Numbered from the stretch's first letter, positions 25,447 to 33,639 are shown. The stretch: DNA of 40,270 bases from KLAP211 sp964650085 (GCA_964650085.1 CAZYSE010000004.1:1-40270), one strand, 5' to 3'. Program-made: numbers and translations. The notes: generated by a model from the sequence alone, not told the origin.

Positions 25447-25881
25447 TTATTGCTCCGTCTCTTCTTCTAACTCTACTTTCCTTAATAATGGCTCGACTCC
25501 AATTACCCTGTTTCGGATTTGAGCAACTAACTCATCTAGTGAAATGTTTCTTTCGGAAAGAAACGCTGTTATCTGAGAGATTACTTCTCGTTGTGAGAAA
25601 GTAATAAATTTTGATCTAATATGGTCTCTTAAAACAGAGTAGTTACCCCAATCACAATTACTGAATAAACCAGTAAGTTCTGTTTTAAGTTCAGAAGATC
25701 CTTCGGTAAGCCCTAGAGTATTTACATAATTTGCTATATGAAAATAAAGATTATGCCCAAGCGGTAATGATTCTGTTGGTGCTGAGAGATTTGCCCTTCT
25801 TCGAGTTTCGAACCTTAGATTCTCTTCTGTCAATCGCGCTTGTACAGCTGCTTGTGTCTCTGGACTTGCGATGTAGACCAT
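25447..25881 (-). CDS. Hypothetical protein, 144 residues
   Basis: Not recognised. Charged, helical, soluble; begins MVYIASPETQAAVQARLTEE and ends with an acidic tail. Between about residues 40 and 130 it alternates hydrophobic helices (FHIANYVNTLGL, REVISQITAFLSERNISLDE). It lies 3 bp before the GH1 gene and 59 bp after folA, so it is co-transcribed with them. The frame, length and tight spacing support a real gene. Confidence 0.6.
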   Translation of the reverse strand: MVYIASPETQAAVQARLTEENLRFETRRRANLSAPTESLPLGHNLYFHIANYVNTLGLTEGSSELKTELTGLFSNCDWGNYSVLRDHIRSKFITFSQREVISQITAFLSERNISLDELVAQIRNRVIGVEPLLRKVELEEETEQ

Positions 25882-25940
25882 AATTCAGATTTAATAATTA
25901 CACAGAAAGTTATACCATTTTGACTTCTTTTTTGTAAACC

Positions 25941-26510
25941 TTATTTGGCGACTCTTTCGTACTCGGTAAACGTGAATGGTGGAACATTTTCTGGATGATG
26001 TTCTTCCAGTACTAGTTCCCATATAGGTTCACCATCAACATTTAGATTAGGCTCAAATTCGAATAGTCTAGCATCACCTTCTTCAAGATTTAAATCGACT
26101 ACTGTGGCGTACCATTTTTCGATTTCATTTTGAAATAACTCATAAATTTGTGGGCCTCCAATAACTACAATATTTTCATTGCCAAATAGAGCGGCTTTCT
26201 GGAATGCTTCTTTTTTGTTTCTTGCAACCATACAGTTCGAGTAGTCCTTGTTCAATATCTCTGCTTCCATCTCGTTTGCATGCTTGGAAGTTAGAATTAC
26301 GACTTGTCGCCAAGGTAATATTATTGGCCCTAAGTTTCTTTCTTCAAAAATCTTTTGAATAGATTTAAATGTTGAATAACCTACAAAACAAACTGCTCCT
26401 TGTGTTACTCGTTGGAATTTCCTCATATCCAGTGCGATATGCCAAAGCATTTGGTTCTTATGCCCAACAATTCTCTGGTCTCGGGTAAACGCTACGATTG
26501 CAGAAACCAT
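25941..26510 (-). CDS. folA: Dihydrofolate reductase
   Basis: Reduces dihydrofolate with NADPH. The 189-residue protein has the family signatures: VSAIVAFTRDQRIVG, LWHIALDMRKFQ with the catalytic-site Asp, the cofactor loop VGYSTFKSI (in place of the usual GRKTFES), VVILTSK, and the IVVIGGPQIYELF motif. It is somewhat longer than the common 160 because of inserts around residues 55-70 and at the C-terminus. No thymidylate synthase gene is adjacent. It overlaps nothing but starts 2 bp after the previous stop. Confidence 0.9.
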   Translation of the reverse strand: MVSAIVAFTRDQRIVGHKNQMLWHIALDMRKFQRVTQGAVCFVGYSTFKSIQKIFEERNLGPIILPWRQVVILTSKHANEMEAEILNKDYSNCMVARNKKEAFQKAALFGNENIVVIGGPQIYELFQNEIEKWYATVVDLNLEEGDARLFEFEPNLNVDGEPIWELVLEEHHPENVPPFTFTEYERVAK

Positions 26511-26512
26511 AC

Positions 26513-26992
26513 TTAATATCTGTTATTAATAGATTGAAGTTCAGCTGCCTGTTCTATACTCTCCATAATTGTTAGGAAAGAAGAATCCTTCAAACGAACA
26601 AGAGAAGGTATGATGGAGCTGAAAATTTTGATTACTTTCTCATCATCTAAGTTGCTTCCTCCACTAACTTCGGCTCGTAGTATGCTTTTTAATAACTCTA
26701 CATCAATGATATCTATATTAGGCCACTGTGGAAATAGCTCTGAATAGCTGTTTCTTAACAGCTTCAAAACTCTGACTAGACTTGGAATTGTAGTAGAAAT
26801 AATCTCTACTTGTCCCGGGCGTATATCAAACATTTCGAGTACGTCTCTGTACTGTTCAGAAGTAAGACTAGCACCAAAGAATTGACTTAGGTACTGAGCA
26901 GCTTCTCCTCGATCGCTGGAATCCATGTGAACTTCACTATTTGGGAAATTCATTTCTCCCGCTAATCCATTGAATTGGTTTCCTGATAGCAT
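26513..26992 (-). CDS. Hypothetical protein, 159 residues
   Basis: Not recognised. Soluble and mostly helical, with two similar segments, IISTTIPSLVRVLKLLRNSY and IFSSIIPSLVRLKDSSFLT, which suggest an internal duplication of a helical unit. A Pro/Trp turn (FPQWPNIDIID) separates them. It lies 43 bp after the two-repeat small protein gene and 2 bp before folA in the same likely operon. Confidence 0.6.
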   Translation of the reverse strand: MLSGNQFNGLAGEMNFPNSEVHMDSSDRGEAAQYLSQFFGASLTSEQYRDVLEMFDIRPGQVEIISTTIPSLVRVLKLLRNSYSELFPQWPNIDIIDVELLKSILRAEVSGGSNLDDEKVIKIFSSIIPSLVRLKDSSFLTIMESIEQAAELQSINNRY

Positions 26993-27035
26993 ATTTACCG
27001 AACTAATAATTATGATTTTTTTAATACATCAGAAA

Positions 27036-27284
27036 TTAAGCCTCATCCTCTGGTAACTCACGTCTTTGTCTTCTATAAAGTTCCGCTTCTTCATGAGTAA
27101 TTTTGCCTAAATATTTTGGTGGCCTTACTGGCAATTCATCACTTTTTTCTGGGGTTTCATCGGGAAGTATTCGTCTTTGGAGTTCATACAGTGCAGCTTC
27201 TTCAGGAGTTATTTCGCCTAAATACTTTGGCGGCCTTACAGGTAGATTGCCTTCTGGAAAGTTGCTTGAATTGTCTGCAGACAT
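27036..27284 (-). CDS. Small protein made of two near-identical repeats
   Basis: 82 residues. Two copies of about 30 residues: LPVRPPKYLGEITPEEAALY followed by ELQRRILPDE, and LPVRPPKYLGKITHEEAELY followed by RRQRRELPED. The proline-rich PPKYLG turn followed by an amphipathic helix could be a peptide-binding or adaptor motif. It is acidic overall and has no signal peptide. It is first in the six-gene unit and sits behind a good promoter (27313-27341). Not recognised as a named family. Confidence 0.7.
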   Translation of the reverse strand: MSADNSSNFPEGNLPVRPPKYLGEITPEEAALYELQRRILPDETPEKSDELPVRPPKYLGKITHEEAELYRRQRRELPEDEA

Positions 27285-27312
27285 GTTTTGAACTTACTAA
27301 TTATTTGATAAG

Positions 27313-27341
27313 TTTATAACACCCAGAAAACAAATTTGTAA
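27313..27341 (-). promoter_or_regulatory. Promoter of the 27284-22329 operon
   Basis: On the minus strand TTACAA (27336-27341), 17 bp and TATAAA (27313-27318). The leader to the first ATG would be about 22 nt. Confidence 0.65.
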
Positions 27342-27395
27342 ATATGAGGAGAAGAGAGGGCTGAAAGATATGAGGTCTAGAAGGGCATTTTTTTG

Positions 27396-27430
27396 CTTTT
27401 TACTTTCAGCTTTAAGCTTTAAGCTTTCAA
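27396..27430. repeat. Five tandem 7-nt units that run into the elp3 stop codon
   Basis: CTTTTTA, CTTTCAG, CTTTAAG, CTTTAAG and CTTTCAA in perfect register. The last units contain the stop codon and final codons of the Elp3 gene (27419-27430). An inverted copy of one unit, GCTGAAAG, lies at 27360-27367, so the transcript can fold on itself. Confidence 0.75.
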
Positions 27431-29203
27431 CTCAGTTATTTGGTAAACATCTTTTAATTGGAATCCCCTTTTCTCATAATATTCTCTAGTTCCAATGCTG
27501 GAAATTACGGCAAGTTTTGAGAAATCATGAGCTATAGTCATTTCTTTTGCCTTTTCAATTAACCTAGTACCTAAACCGAGGTGTTGTGCTTTTCCTTCTG
27601 ACTCCTTTCCTAATTCTAAGCTCGGGCCATAAACATGTACTTCACGAATAATTGCACACTCGTTGAGTTCTGAGGTGATTAAGTTTTCTTTTGATTTGGG
27701 AATGGAAAGCCTTAAGAAACCTGCTATCTCCTTTTGTAGAGTTATATATTGAAGAAAGTACTCTGTCGCGATTGAAGTATCATACTCAACAATATCTAGT
27801 GAAAGATCATCAAATTGAACTTTTTTACCTTTGATTTCTCGAGCTCGGATATTTTCATTTTTTCTTCCTTCTTTTTTCAATCTAATTTCTACGGCTTCTC
27901 TTAGGTTTGTTGTTTTGTTTCCGCCTTCTATTTCAGTCGATGGGATGTCTCTGATCACTCTTGTTAATCGGCAATACTCAGGAGTGTACTCAATCATGTT
28001 TGAGAGTAGGTCTATCAATTCTTCGGCTGTATAAGGCGTAAAGAATCCGTCTAGAAAATGTTTGTACAATTCGGTATTCTTAATAACTGACGTTGGGTAA
28101 ATCTTTAACTCATCAGGTTTGAATTCTGCAGAATCGAATAATTCTTTATAAACTTCTAAATCAATTTCGGGAGTAGATTTGTAAAGATTCGGCATCATGT
28201 GGCCGTGGATCTTAAATCCTGCTGACCTTAGTAACCTGAATGCCTCGACAACATCAGACTTTAGTTCTCCTCGTTTGTTTGCAATACTGATTTCGTCGTT
28301 GAGGGTTTGAATTCCAATCTGGATCTTAGTTGCTCCAAGCTTTCTCATTCTGACTACTTCTTCTTTATTTATTACTTCAGGACGTGTTTCTAAAACCAAA
28401 CCAACACATCTAGTCTTTCCTTTCGAGTTAACGTCGTGCTGCTGGTATAGTGACTCCCAAGTAACGTCTTCTTCTTTTACTATATTTGCTTCAAATAATT
28501 CCTTGTATTCTTTAGTTACAATTAATTGGTTGTATGGCAAATCGCCAACCTTCGCTCTTAATTGTGCGTTGATATCTTTTTGGAGTTCAATCTTAATTGG
28601 ATTCTCAATCGGATTGTCGTCCTCGTTAGGAGAGTAGTTATCTCGTCCAAAATCGTTCATGGCGCGGAAACATTCGTGAATAAACCATAATTTGTACTTT
28701 TCGGTATAGAAAGACCAAGTTCCACCTAAAATAAGTAATTCAATTTTCTCGGTCGGGTGACCAGTGTTTTTGTAAGCTTGCAGTCGGTTATAAACTTGAA
28801 GATACGGACTAAATCGGTTGTACATTGCACGCTGTGCACCAGGTTCCGAAGCAATATAACTTTTCGGCATTGTGACGTCGTTAGGGCAGAAAATACATCT
28901 ACCTGGGCATGCAAACGGCTTAGTTAAAACAGTGACTGTAGTTACTCCAGAAATAGTTCTGGTTGGTTTCATTCTAATTAAGTGGACTATCTCTGCAGCA
29001 GCTTCCTTGTCGATTTCATCTGCTAGAACAAGATATTCGAAACCCCTAACAACATTATCTTTGCTGAAAACGCCTTTTCCATCTCGAGGAAACTTTCGTA
29101 GAACTTTCTCAAATTTCTCATCGTCTAAGTCTTCTATGTGCAGAAGAGCGTTAAAAATATTGAGTAATTCAGACTTGTAATTTTCCGGTGTAAATTCGTA
29201 CAT
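27419..29203 (-). CDS. elp3: Elp3-type tRNA uridine(34) carboxymethylating enzyme
   Basis: Elp3 combines a radical SAM domain with a GNAT acetyltransferase domain to make 5-carboxymethyluridine-type bases at the wobble position. Seen: TVLTKPFACPGRCIFCPND with Cys99, Cys103 and Cys106, MPKSYIASEPGAQRA, LILGGTWSFY, KIQIGIQTLND, and the GNAT part with EVHVYGPSLELG, QHLGLGTRLIEKA and ISSIGTREYYEKRGF. The 594-residue length fits bacterial and archaeal Elp3. The final three codons lie in a heptamer repeat array. A Trm9-like methyltransferase gene is divergent from it across a palindromic intergenic region. Identity is firm. Confidence 0.95.
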   Translation of the reverse strand: MYEFTPENYKSELLNIFNALLHIEDLDDEKFEKVLRKFPRDGKGVFSKDNVVRGFEYLVLADEIDKEAAAEIVHLIRMKPTRTISGVTTVTVLTKPFACPGRCIFCPNDVTMPKSYIASEPGAQRAMYNRFSPYLQVYNRLQAYKNTGHPTEKIELLILGGTWSFYTEKYKLWFIHECFRAMNDFGRDNYSPNEDDNPIENPIKIELQKDINAQLRAKVGDLPYNQLIVTKEYKELFEANIVKEEDVTWESLYQQHDVNSKGKTRCVGLVLETRPEVINKEEVVRMRKLGATKIQIGIQTLNDEISIANKRGELKSDVVEAFRLLRSAGFKIHGHMMPNLYKSTPEIDLEVYKELFDSAEFKPDELKIYPTSVIKNTELYKHFLDGFFTPYTAEELIDLLSNMIEYTPEYCRLTRVIRDIPSTEIEGGNKTTNLREAVEIRLKKEGRKNENIRAREIKGKKVQFDDLSLDIVEYDTSIATEYFLQYITLQKEIAGFLRLSIPKSKENLITSELNECAIIREVHVYGPSLELGKESEGKAQHLGLGTRLIEKAKEMTIAHDFSKLAVISSIGTREYYEKRGFQLKDVYQITELKA

Positions 29204-29232
29204 ACAAAGGGAATTATAACAGAATCTACATT

Positions 29233-29391
29233 TTCCCCTCTTTGATAAAGAGGGGAAGTCACCGCAGTGACAGGGGAGTTGTGATACCTCCAGCGGGCCT
29301 TGGATCGCATGTTACTACCCCACAGATCCCGCATAGGTCACCCCGTACTTGATACGGGGGCGGGATCCATTGTTTAGTGACAGGGGAGTTG
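29233..29391. repeat. REP-like palindrome cluster between elp3 and the Trm9-like gene
   Basis: Contains an 11-bp hairpin TTCCCCTCTTT-GAT-AAAGAGGGGAA (29233-29257), a small GTCAC/GTGAC hairpin (29258-29271), and a nested hairpin with outer arms GATCCCGC/GCGGGATC (29325-29332 and 29360-29367) and inner arms CCCCGTA/TACGGGG. A 16-bp direct repeat AGTGACAGGGGAGTTG occurs at 29266-29281 and 29376-29391. GC content is far above the surroundings. Confidence 0.8.
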
Positions 29392-29421
29392 GAAGGGTGA
29401 ACACTGATAGGAAAATTCGGC

Positions 29422-29433
29422 TATAATAAAATC
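29422..29433 (+). promoter_or_regulatory. -10 element of the Trm9-like gene, leaderless type
   Basis: TATAAT at 29422-29427 followed by 6 nt and the ATG at 29434. No good -35 is visible. Confidence 0.6.
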
Positions 29434-30084
29434 ATGAAACTATACGACGAACTCGCAACCGATTTTTCTAATTCTCGAGCTTATCCTTGGAAAGGTTGGG
29501 CAAAAGTTAAAGAATACGTAGAGGAGAGCCAGAAAAAACCATTTTCTGTTCTAGACCTTGGTTGCGGAAATGGAAGATTCGCAGATTTTTTGAAAACAGA
29601 GAAAATGGAATTCGAAAATTATTTGGGAATCGATAACTCAAAAGAGCTTCTGCAAATTGCAGAGGAAAGACATTCAAGAGATAAAGTTCAATTTATGTTT
29701 GGTGATCTCGAGGAGAGTTGGGAAAACAATCTTACAGACAAGTTTGATGTGATTGTTATCTTTGGGGTAATGCATCATATTTCTACATCAGAAAAGAGAG
29801 TAGAGCTATTAAAAAAGATGAAAAGCTTACTAGATGAAAACGGTGTGATAATAGTAACTTACTGGCAATTTGGGAAATATCCCCGGTTTACGGATAAAGC
29901 AGAAAGTTTAGGAAACAATGATTATTTACTCCCATTCAATGGTGAATCTAAAGCTAGATTCTGTCATTTTGTAGATGAACAAGAAGCCACGGAACTTGAA
30001 AAACAAGCTGGTTGTGAAGTAGTTACTTCATATTATTCTGATGGGAGTGATGAGCAGTTGAATTTATACAGATTCTACAAATGA
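29434..30084 (+). CDS. Trm9/ALKBH8-like SAM methyltransferase
   Basis: A 216-residue class I methyltransferase. It begins YDELATDFSNSRAYPW, like the Trm9 start (YxxIAxxFSxTRxxPW), has the SAM motif VLDLGCGNGRFADF, then YLGIDNS, FGVMHHISTSEKRVELLKKM (Trm9 has VVHHWSTRERRVE), and NDYLLPF (Trm9 has DVFVPW). Trm9 methylates carboxymethyluridine made by Elp3/Elongator. The Elp3 gene is the divergent neighbour, which supports this reading. The overlap with the next gene is 4 bp. Generic methyltransferase is certain; the Trm9 role is inferred from motifs and context. Confidence 0.8.
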   Translation: MKLYDELATDFSNSRAYPWKGWAKVKEYVEESQKKPFSVLDLGCGNGRFADFLKTEKMEFENYLGIDNSKELLQIAEERHSRDKVQFMFGDLEESWENNLTDKFDVIVIFGVMHHISTSEKRVELLKKMKSLLDENGVIIVTYWQFGKYPRFTDKAESLGNNDYLLPFNGESKARFCHFVDEQEATELEKQAGCEVVTSYYSDGSDEQLNLYRFYK

Positions 30085-30671
30085 CACGAAAACCTTTCTT
30101 CATAAAAAGAAAAATCAACATTATCCGATGGGATCAACTTCTGTTCACTTTATTTATAAACATTGCACTTTCTCTTGGAATACTTTTGATTCTTTCGATT
30201 TACGCAGTTTTTATGGGCAGAGCAAACAAAGAATTCTCAACAATTCCGAACGAAATCGATACTGGACTTCTTGTATTTAAAACTTCAGATTTACAAAATG
30301 GAGATGGTGGCTGGAGAGAAATAATTAACACTTATGCCGATTTCTACGAATCAACTAACTTATCCCAGGTAAAGACCATAATTGTTCAAAACAATTCATT
30401 TTTAACTGTTGGAGATGAATTTGGACCCTTATTAAAAGATTTTAATCACGAACATTTAGGAGTCGTGGAGTCGGTAGAAGAGGTCTGCGAAAGAGTCCTC
30501 GAAGTTAGGAAGGCTATAATAATTAGCTATAACGATATTGCCCCACGAGTTGCATTCTTGTGTAACTCAGAAACAAATTACTACGCAACACTTAAATCAA
30601 ATCTCGATATACGACCAAGAATCATCAATGTTATAGGCGACATTTTTACAAAGATTTTCAAATTGACGTAA
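30081..30671 (+). CDS. Membrane protein, possibly a reduced DUF218/SanA relative
   Basis: 196 residues. A basic N-terminus and one membrane segment (about 22-48, LFTLFINIALSLGILLILSIY) lead to a soluble domain. KAIIISYNDIAPRVAFLCNS resembles the IVTxxYHxPRAxF motif of DUF218 proteins, but the catalytic-type residues and the SGG motif of that family are missing, so it could be a degenerate relative. The start overlaps the methyltransferase stop (ATGA). No function is proposed. Confidence 0.5.
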   Translation: MTRKPFFIKRKINIIRWDQLLFTLFINIALSLGILLILSIYAVFMGRANKEFSTIPNEIDTGLLVFKTSDLQNGDGGWREIINTYADFYESTNLSQVKTIIVQNNSFLTVGDEFGPLLKDFNHEHLGVVESVEEVCERVLEVRKAIIISYNDIAPRVAFLCNSETNYYATLKSNLDIRPRIINVIGDIFTKIFKLT

Positions 30672-30711
30672 TCAAATCTGTTAGAATTTAGATTAGTATT
30701 AATCTTTACAC

Positions 30712-31641
30712 ATGTTCAACAAAGTAACCACAATCGCAATTCTTATTTTAGTCTTTTTGATGATTGGATTACTTATTATTACGCTTTCGAATAGAGCAGC
30801 CGTAAACGACCAGCCTAACCCAATTTCCTTTTCAACTGAAGACTCGGTAGATATTTCATTTACTCCTAATACAGAAAATCCTAAATACGTATACATTGAA
30901 GACGATCATATTTATATAAACTATGTTGACGAAAGTTACATGCCAGTAAAGCTAGAAAAAAAGTCTTGGAGTAGTGTCACACTGTCACCAGATAGAAACA
31001 TTGTAGCGGTTTTAGGCAAAGAGATTGGAACAGTAAATGATTTGTATCTATATAATATTGTGCAAAAAGAATTTAACAAAGTAACTTTCTTCGAAAACGA
31101 ACTCTCGGGAATAACTTCGTTTTACTGGGTAAATGATAATTTGATAACTTTTCATCAAGATCAATGGCTTCATACCTTGAATGTTGATTCTAAAGAAATT
31201 GTTAAAGTTCAATCGGGGATTGCAAACCTAAAAGGAATAACGGGAGGAAAAGCTTTAGTAAATAACGCGGAAAATAACGGCGCTACTTTTGATTTCGAAG
31301 CTGGAGAATTTCAGGACAATGTATTCGCATCCACAATTAACTCCGTTTCCGAAACAGATGAAGACATTTTCATTTCGCTTTCTGATGGAATATTTATTTT
31401 GAATGAAGGGGACGCGGAAAAGGTTTCAGAAATTTCTAATGGATTAGTGTGCGGTGATAATGTTCTAGCGAACTTTATGGTTTCAACAATCCGAGAAGAA
31501 CAAAGAGTAAACATAAACGAAGTTCCAGAATACGCATGTGTTCAAAATAGCTTTTACTATAAAGATAATTCGAAGTGGTATACTTTGAATAACGAGGAAA
31601 TTCCTGAGTTAGAAAACTCAAGTGATTTCGATATATTTTAA
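30712..31641 (+). CDS. Membrane-anchored beta-propeller-like protein
   Basis: 309 residues. One membrane segment (about 7-27), then an extracytoplasmic domain of repeated four-stranded units: WSSVTLSPDRNIVAVLGKE, DLYLYNIVQKEFNKVTF, ITSFYWVNDNLITF and DEDIFISLSDGIFILNEGD. This pattern resembles WD40-like or TolB-like propellers. Two Cys near the C-terminus may form a disulfide. No catalytic residues are obvious. It is 41 bp after the upstream gene, and 17 bp separate it from the next one, suggesting co-transcription. Confidence 0.65.
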   Translation: MFNKVTTIAILILVFLMIGLLIITLSNRAAVNDQPNPISFSTEDSVDISFTPNTENPKYVYIEDDHIYINYVDESYMPVKLEKKSWSSVTLSPDRNIVAVLGKEIGTVNDLYLYNIVQKEFNKVTFFENELSGITSFYWVNDNLITFHQDQWLHTLNVDSKEIVKVQSGIANLKGITGGKALVNNAENNGATFDFEAGEFQDNVFASTINSVSETDEDIFISLSDGIFILNEGDAEKVSEISNGLVCGDNVLANFMVSTIREEQRVNINEVPEYACVQNSFYYKDNSKWYTLNNEEIPELENSSDFDIF

Positions 31642-31658
31642 TTTTTTAGAAGCTGAAT

Positions 31659-32003
31659 ATGCTCCCAACAGAACAAGAGTTAATTGCAAATGCAGAAAAG
31701 CTTTTAGCAGATGAAGGCAAGTGGAAATCTGGAGAACAAAACTTAGCAGAAGCATTCAGAGATTTTATTCTTCCCGCATTAAAGAGTTCCAAAGATACTT
31801 TGCACACAATCTATTACAAAGGATTCATAAGAGATCGAAGTGGCATTTTAGGAAAAATTAAAACAACAATTCAAATGAAAATAGTAAACTCAGTAATTGC
31901 AACGATAGAAAAACAAAGTCAAAAACAACAGAAATTCAACGAATTAACATATCGGAGTATAGAGATACTTGTAGATGAAATTGAAAAGTTAAAAAAGAAA
32001 TAA
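31659..32003 (+). CDS. Hypothetical helical protein, 114 residues
   Basis: Not recognised. Soluble, Lys/Glu-rich, all-helical, starting MLPTEQELIANAEKLLADEG and ending in KKK. The middle (DTLHTIYYKGFIRDRSGILG) is the least charged part. It overlaps the next gene at TAATG, so translation of the two is coupled. Possibly a regulator or partner of the HIT-like protein; this is a guess. Confidence 0.6.
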   Translation: MLPTEQELIANAEKLLADEGKWKSGEQNLAEAFRDFILPALKSSKDTLHTIYYKGFIRDRSGILGKIKTTIQMKIVNSVIATIEKQSQKQQKFNELTYRSIEILVDEIEKLKKK

Positions 32004-32476
32004 TGACTATTGTAGAAGAAGCTGAGTGGCCTAAATTAGATATCGCAACTTTTAACGGTTGGAGATTAAGTGTTGCTGCAAATCAACACGTTCTGGGCTG
32101 GTTAATTATTTTCCCTCCTCTTGATGAAGAAATTTCTATAGTTCACCTTACAGACGAACAAATTATTCAGTTTAAGAGAGTAGGATTGATTGCAGAAGAA
32201 CTTCTTAGAAGAACCTTCCAATCAGAGTGGTTTAATTACTTGCAGGAGGGAAACGGGGTAAGAAAACTTCATATTCATCTTGAACCTAGATATTCCACAC
32301 CAAGAGAATTTGAAGGTTTTCACTTTACAGATGAAGGTTGGGGTAGAAAAGTTAAATTTCTGACTGCAGAGCAACTTGCTCACAAAGAATTAGTTTTCAA
32401 AATTGTGGCAGAATTGAGAAAGAATCTAAATGAAATGCAAATTGATGACTTCACAGTTGAAATTTCGACTACGTAA
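32003..32476 (+). CDS. HIT-superfamily protein with one altered motif histidine
   Basis: 157 residues. The fold pattern is that of HIT phosphorylase/hydrolase proteins: WRLSVAANQHVLGWLIIFP near the start and KLHIHLEPRYSTPREFEGFH, where the family has HxHxHxxPRY followed by a FGG.xF.D..WG segment. The first of the three histidines is Lys; the central nucleophile-type His and the last His are kept. HIT proteins cleave nucleoside phosphate or sulfate esters (Ap4A, AMP adducts). It is the last gene of the unit and ends next to a palindromic terminator. Substrate unknown. Confidence 0.7.
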   Translation: MTIVEEAEWPKLDIATFNGWRLSVAANQHVLGWLIIFPPLDEEISIVHLTDEQIIQFKRVGLIAEELLRRTFQSEWFNYLQEGNGVRKLHIHLEPRYSTPREFEGFHFTDEGWGRKVKFLTAEQLAHKELVFKIVAELRKNLNEMQIDDFTVEISTT

Positions 32477-32477
32477 G

Positions 32478-32546
32478 AACACCCCACTTTGTATAAGCCC
32501 CTCTTAAATTAAGAGGGGCAGCCCGCTCGAGGGCGGGCGGGGTGTT
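32478..32546. terminator. Palindromic three-way element between convergent genes
   Basis: Outer arms AACACCCC (32478-32485) and GGGGTGTT (32539-32546) enclose two hairpins: GCCCCTCTTAA-A-TTAAGAGGGGC (about 32497-32519) and GCCCGC-TCGAGG-GCGGGC. It lies between convergent genes and most likely ends transcription from both sides. Sequence blocks are shared with the REP-like cluster at 29233-29391. Confidence 0.75.
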
Positions 32547-32568
32547 ATTTACGATTCATTGAAAAGAT

Positions 32569-33639
32569 CTAAGTGCTCAGTTTTCTATACAACTTAAACT
32601 TCCTGCCGTCGCCTTCAACCACTATTTCGCACAGATAATATTCCACATCATCGAAGAACTTAGGATCTAAAGCAGAAATTACTGCACTCCATTCAATAAC
32701 AACAACGTTCTCAGGCTGGAAGTAATCTTTGAGCTTTAATCTAATTAAATCATCCTTTTCTTTAATTCTCCAGGCGTCTATATGAATTAATTTACCTCTG
32801 TTTTCAATTTTGTATTCATTTACATAATTGTACGTGGGTGACTTTACAACTTTATCTATACCCAAGCTTTGAGCTATTCCTTTTGTTAAATGCGTTTTTC
32901 CGGCACCCATTTGACCATCTAGCAGTATGACGATTGGTGACGCGTACGATGAAACCAGCTTCAGCATTTCTTGTCCTATTAGTATTGTTTCGTCTACATT
33001 TTTCGCTTTAAAGTCTTTAAGGTTTTCTAATTCCAAAGGATTAATTCTACCGGATCTATGTACTACAAGTTCCTCAGATGAAAAATCAAGAACGGTTGAA
33101 GGTGGGTTGTGAGGCAATTCGTAACCAGGATCTATTATTGCATCAATAATTTTGAGCTTCGTTTCGGGTAACCTATCTATAATATGTTCAACTGAGTAGG
33201 GCATGAAGCTTCCGTCCGAAGCGATAGTCGTAATTAACGGTTTACCCAATAATTCTATCAATTCTAGTGTTTCGGCGAAGTTTGGAATTCTAATTGCCAA
33301 TGTGCCATTTTCTGCAGGTAGTCGTGAATCCACCATATTCTTAGACTTTGACACTATAGTGACTGCACCTGGTGTAAAGTTTTTAAAAGCAGCTAGTACT
33401 GCGTCAGAAACTTCGATGAAGTCTTGTGCCATCTGTGGGTTGGAAACGGCTATTGGAATAGCTCTTCCTAAAGTTCGCTCTTTAAACTGGAGCAGTTTAG
33501 TTATAGCTACTGAATCATCTGAATAACATCCTAAAGCATAACAAGTGTCAGTAGGGTAGGCGATTATGCCGTTTTTATCCAAAATGTTTTTTGCTTTTAG
33601 CTTCCAATCCGCAGTTCCAGCAATCTTTATGATTTCCAT
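32569..33639 (-). CDS. TsaC-TsaE fusion for tRNA threonylcarbamoyladenosine synthesis
   Basis: Residues 1-205 form a YrdC/TsaC domain (threonylcarbamoyl-AMP synthase): IIAYPTDTCYALG, FKERTLGRAIPIAV with the KxR motif, TPGAVTIVSKSK, and GRINPLE near the end. The usual SAN motif reads IASDGS. Residues 215-356 form a TsaE ATPase: P-loop GQMGAGKT at 242-249, SPTYNYVNEY and HIDAWRI. TsaC makes the intermediate and TsaE assists the TsaD-TsaB complex that transfers it to A37. Two steps of one pathway are thus joined in one 356-residue chain. tsaD and tsaB are not in the window. The start is the ATG complementary to 33637-33639. Confidence 0.92.
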   Translation of the reverse strand: MEIIKIAGTADWKLKAKNILDKNGIIAYPTDTCYALGCYSDDSVAITKLLQFKERTLGRAIPIAVSNPQMAQDFIEVSDAVLAAFKNFTPGAVTIVSKSKNMVDSRLPAENGTLAIRIPNFAETLELIELLGKPLITTIASDGSFMPYSVEHIIDRLPETKLKIIDAIIDPGYELPHNPPSTVLDFSSEELVVHRSGRINPLELENLKDFKAKNVDETILIGQEMLKLVSSYASPIVILLDGQMGAGKTHLTKGIAQSLGIDKVVKSPTYNYVNEYKIENRGKLIHIDAWRIKEKDDLIRLKLKDYFQPENVVVIEWSAVISALDPKFFDDVEYYLCEIVVEGDGRKFKLYRKLST

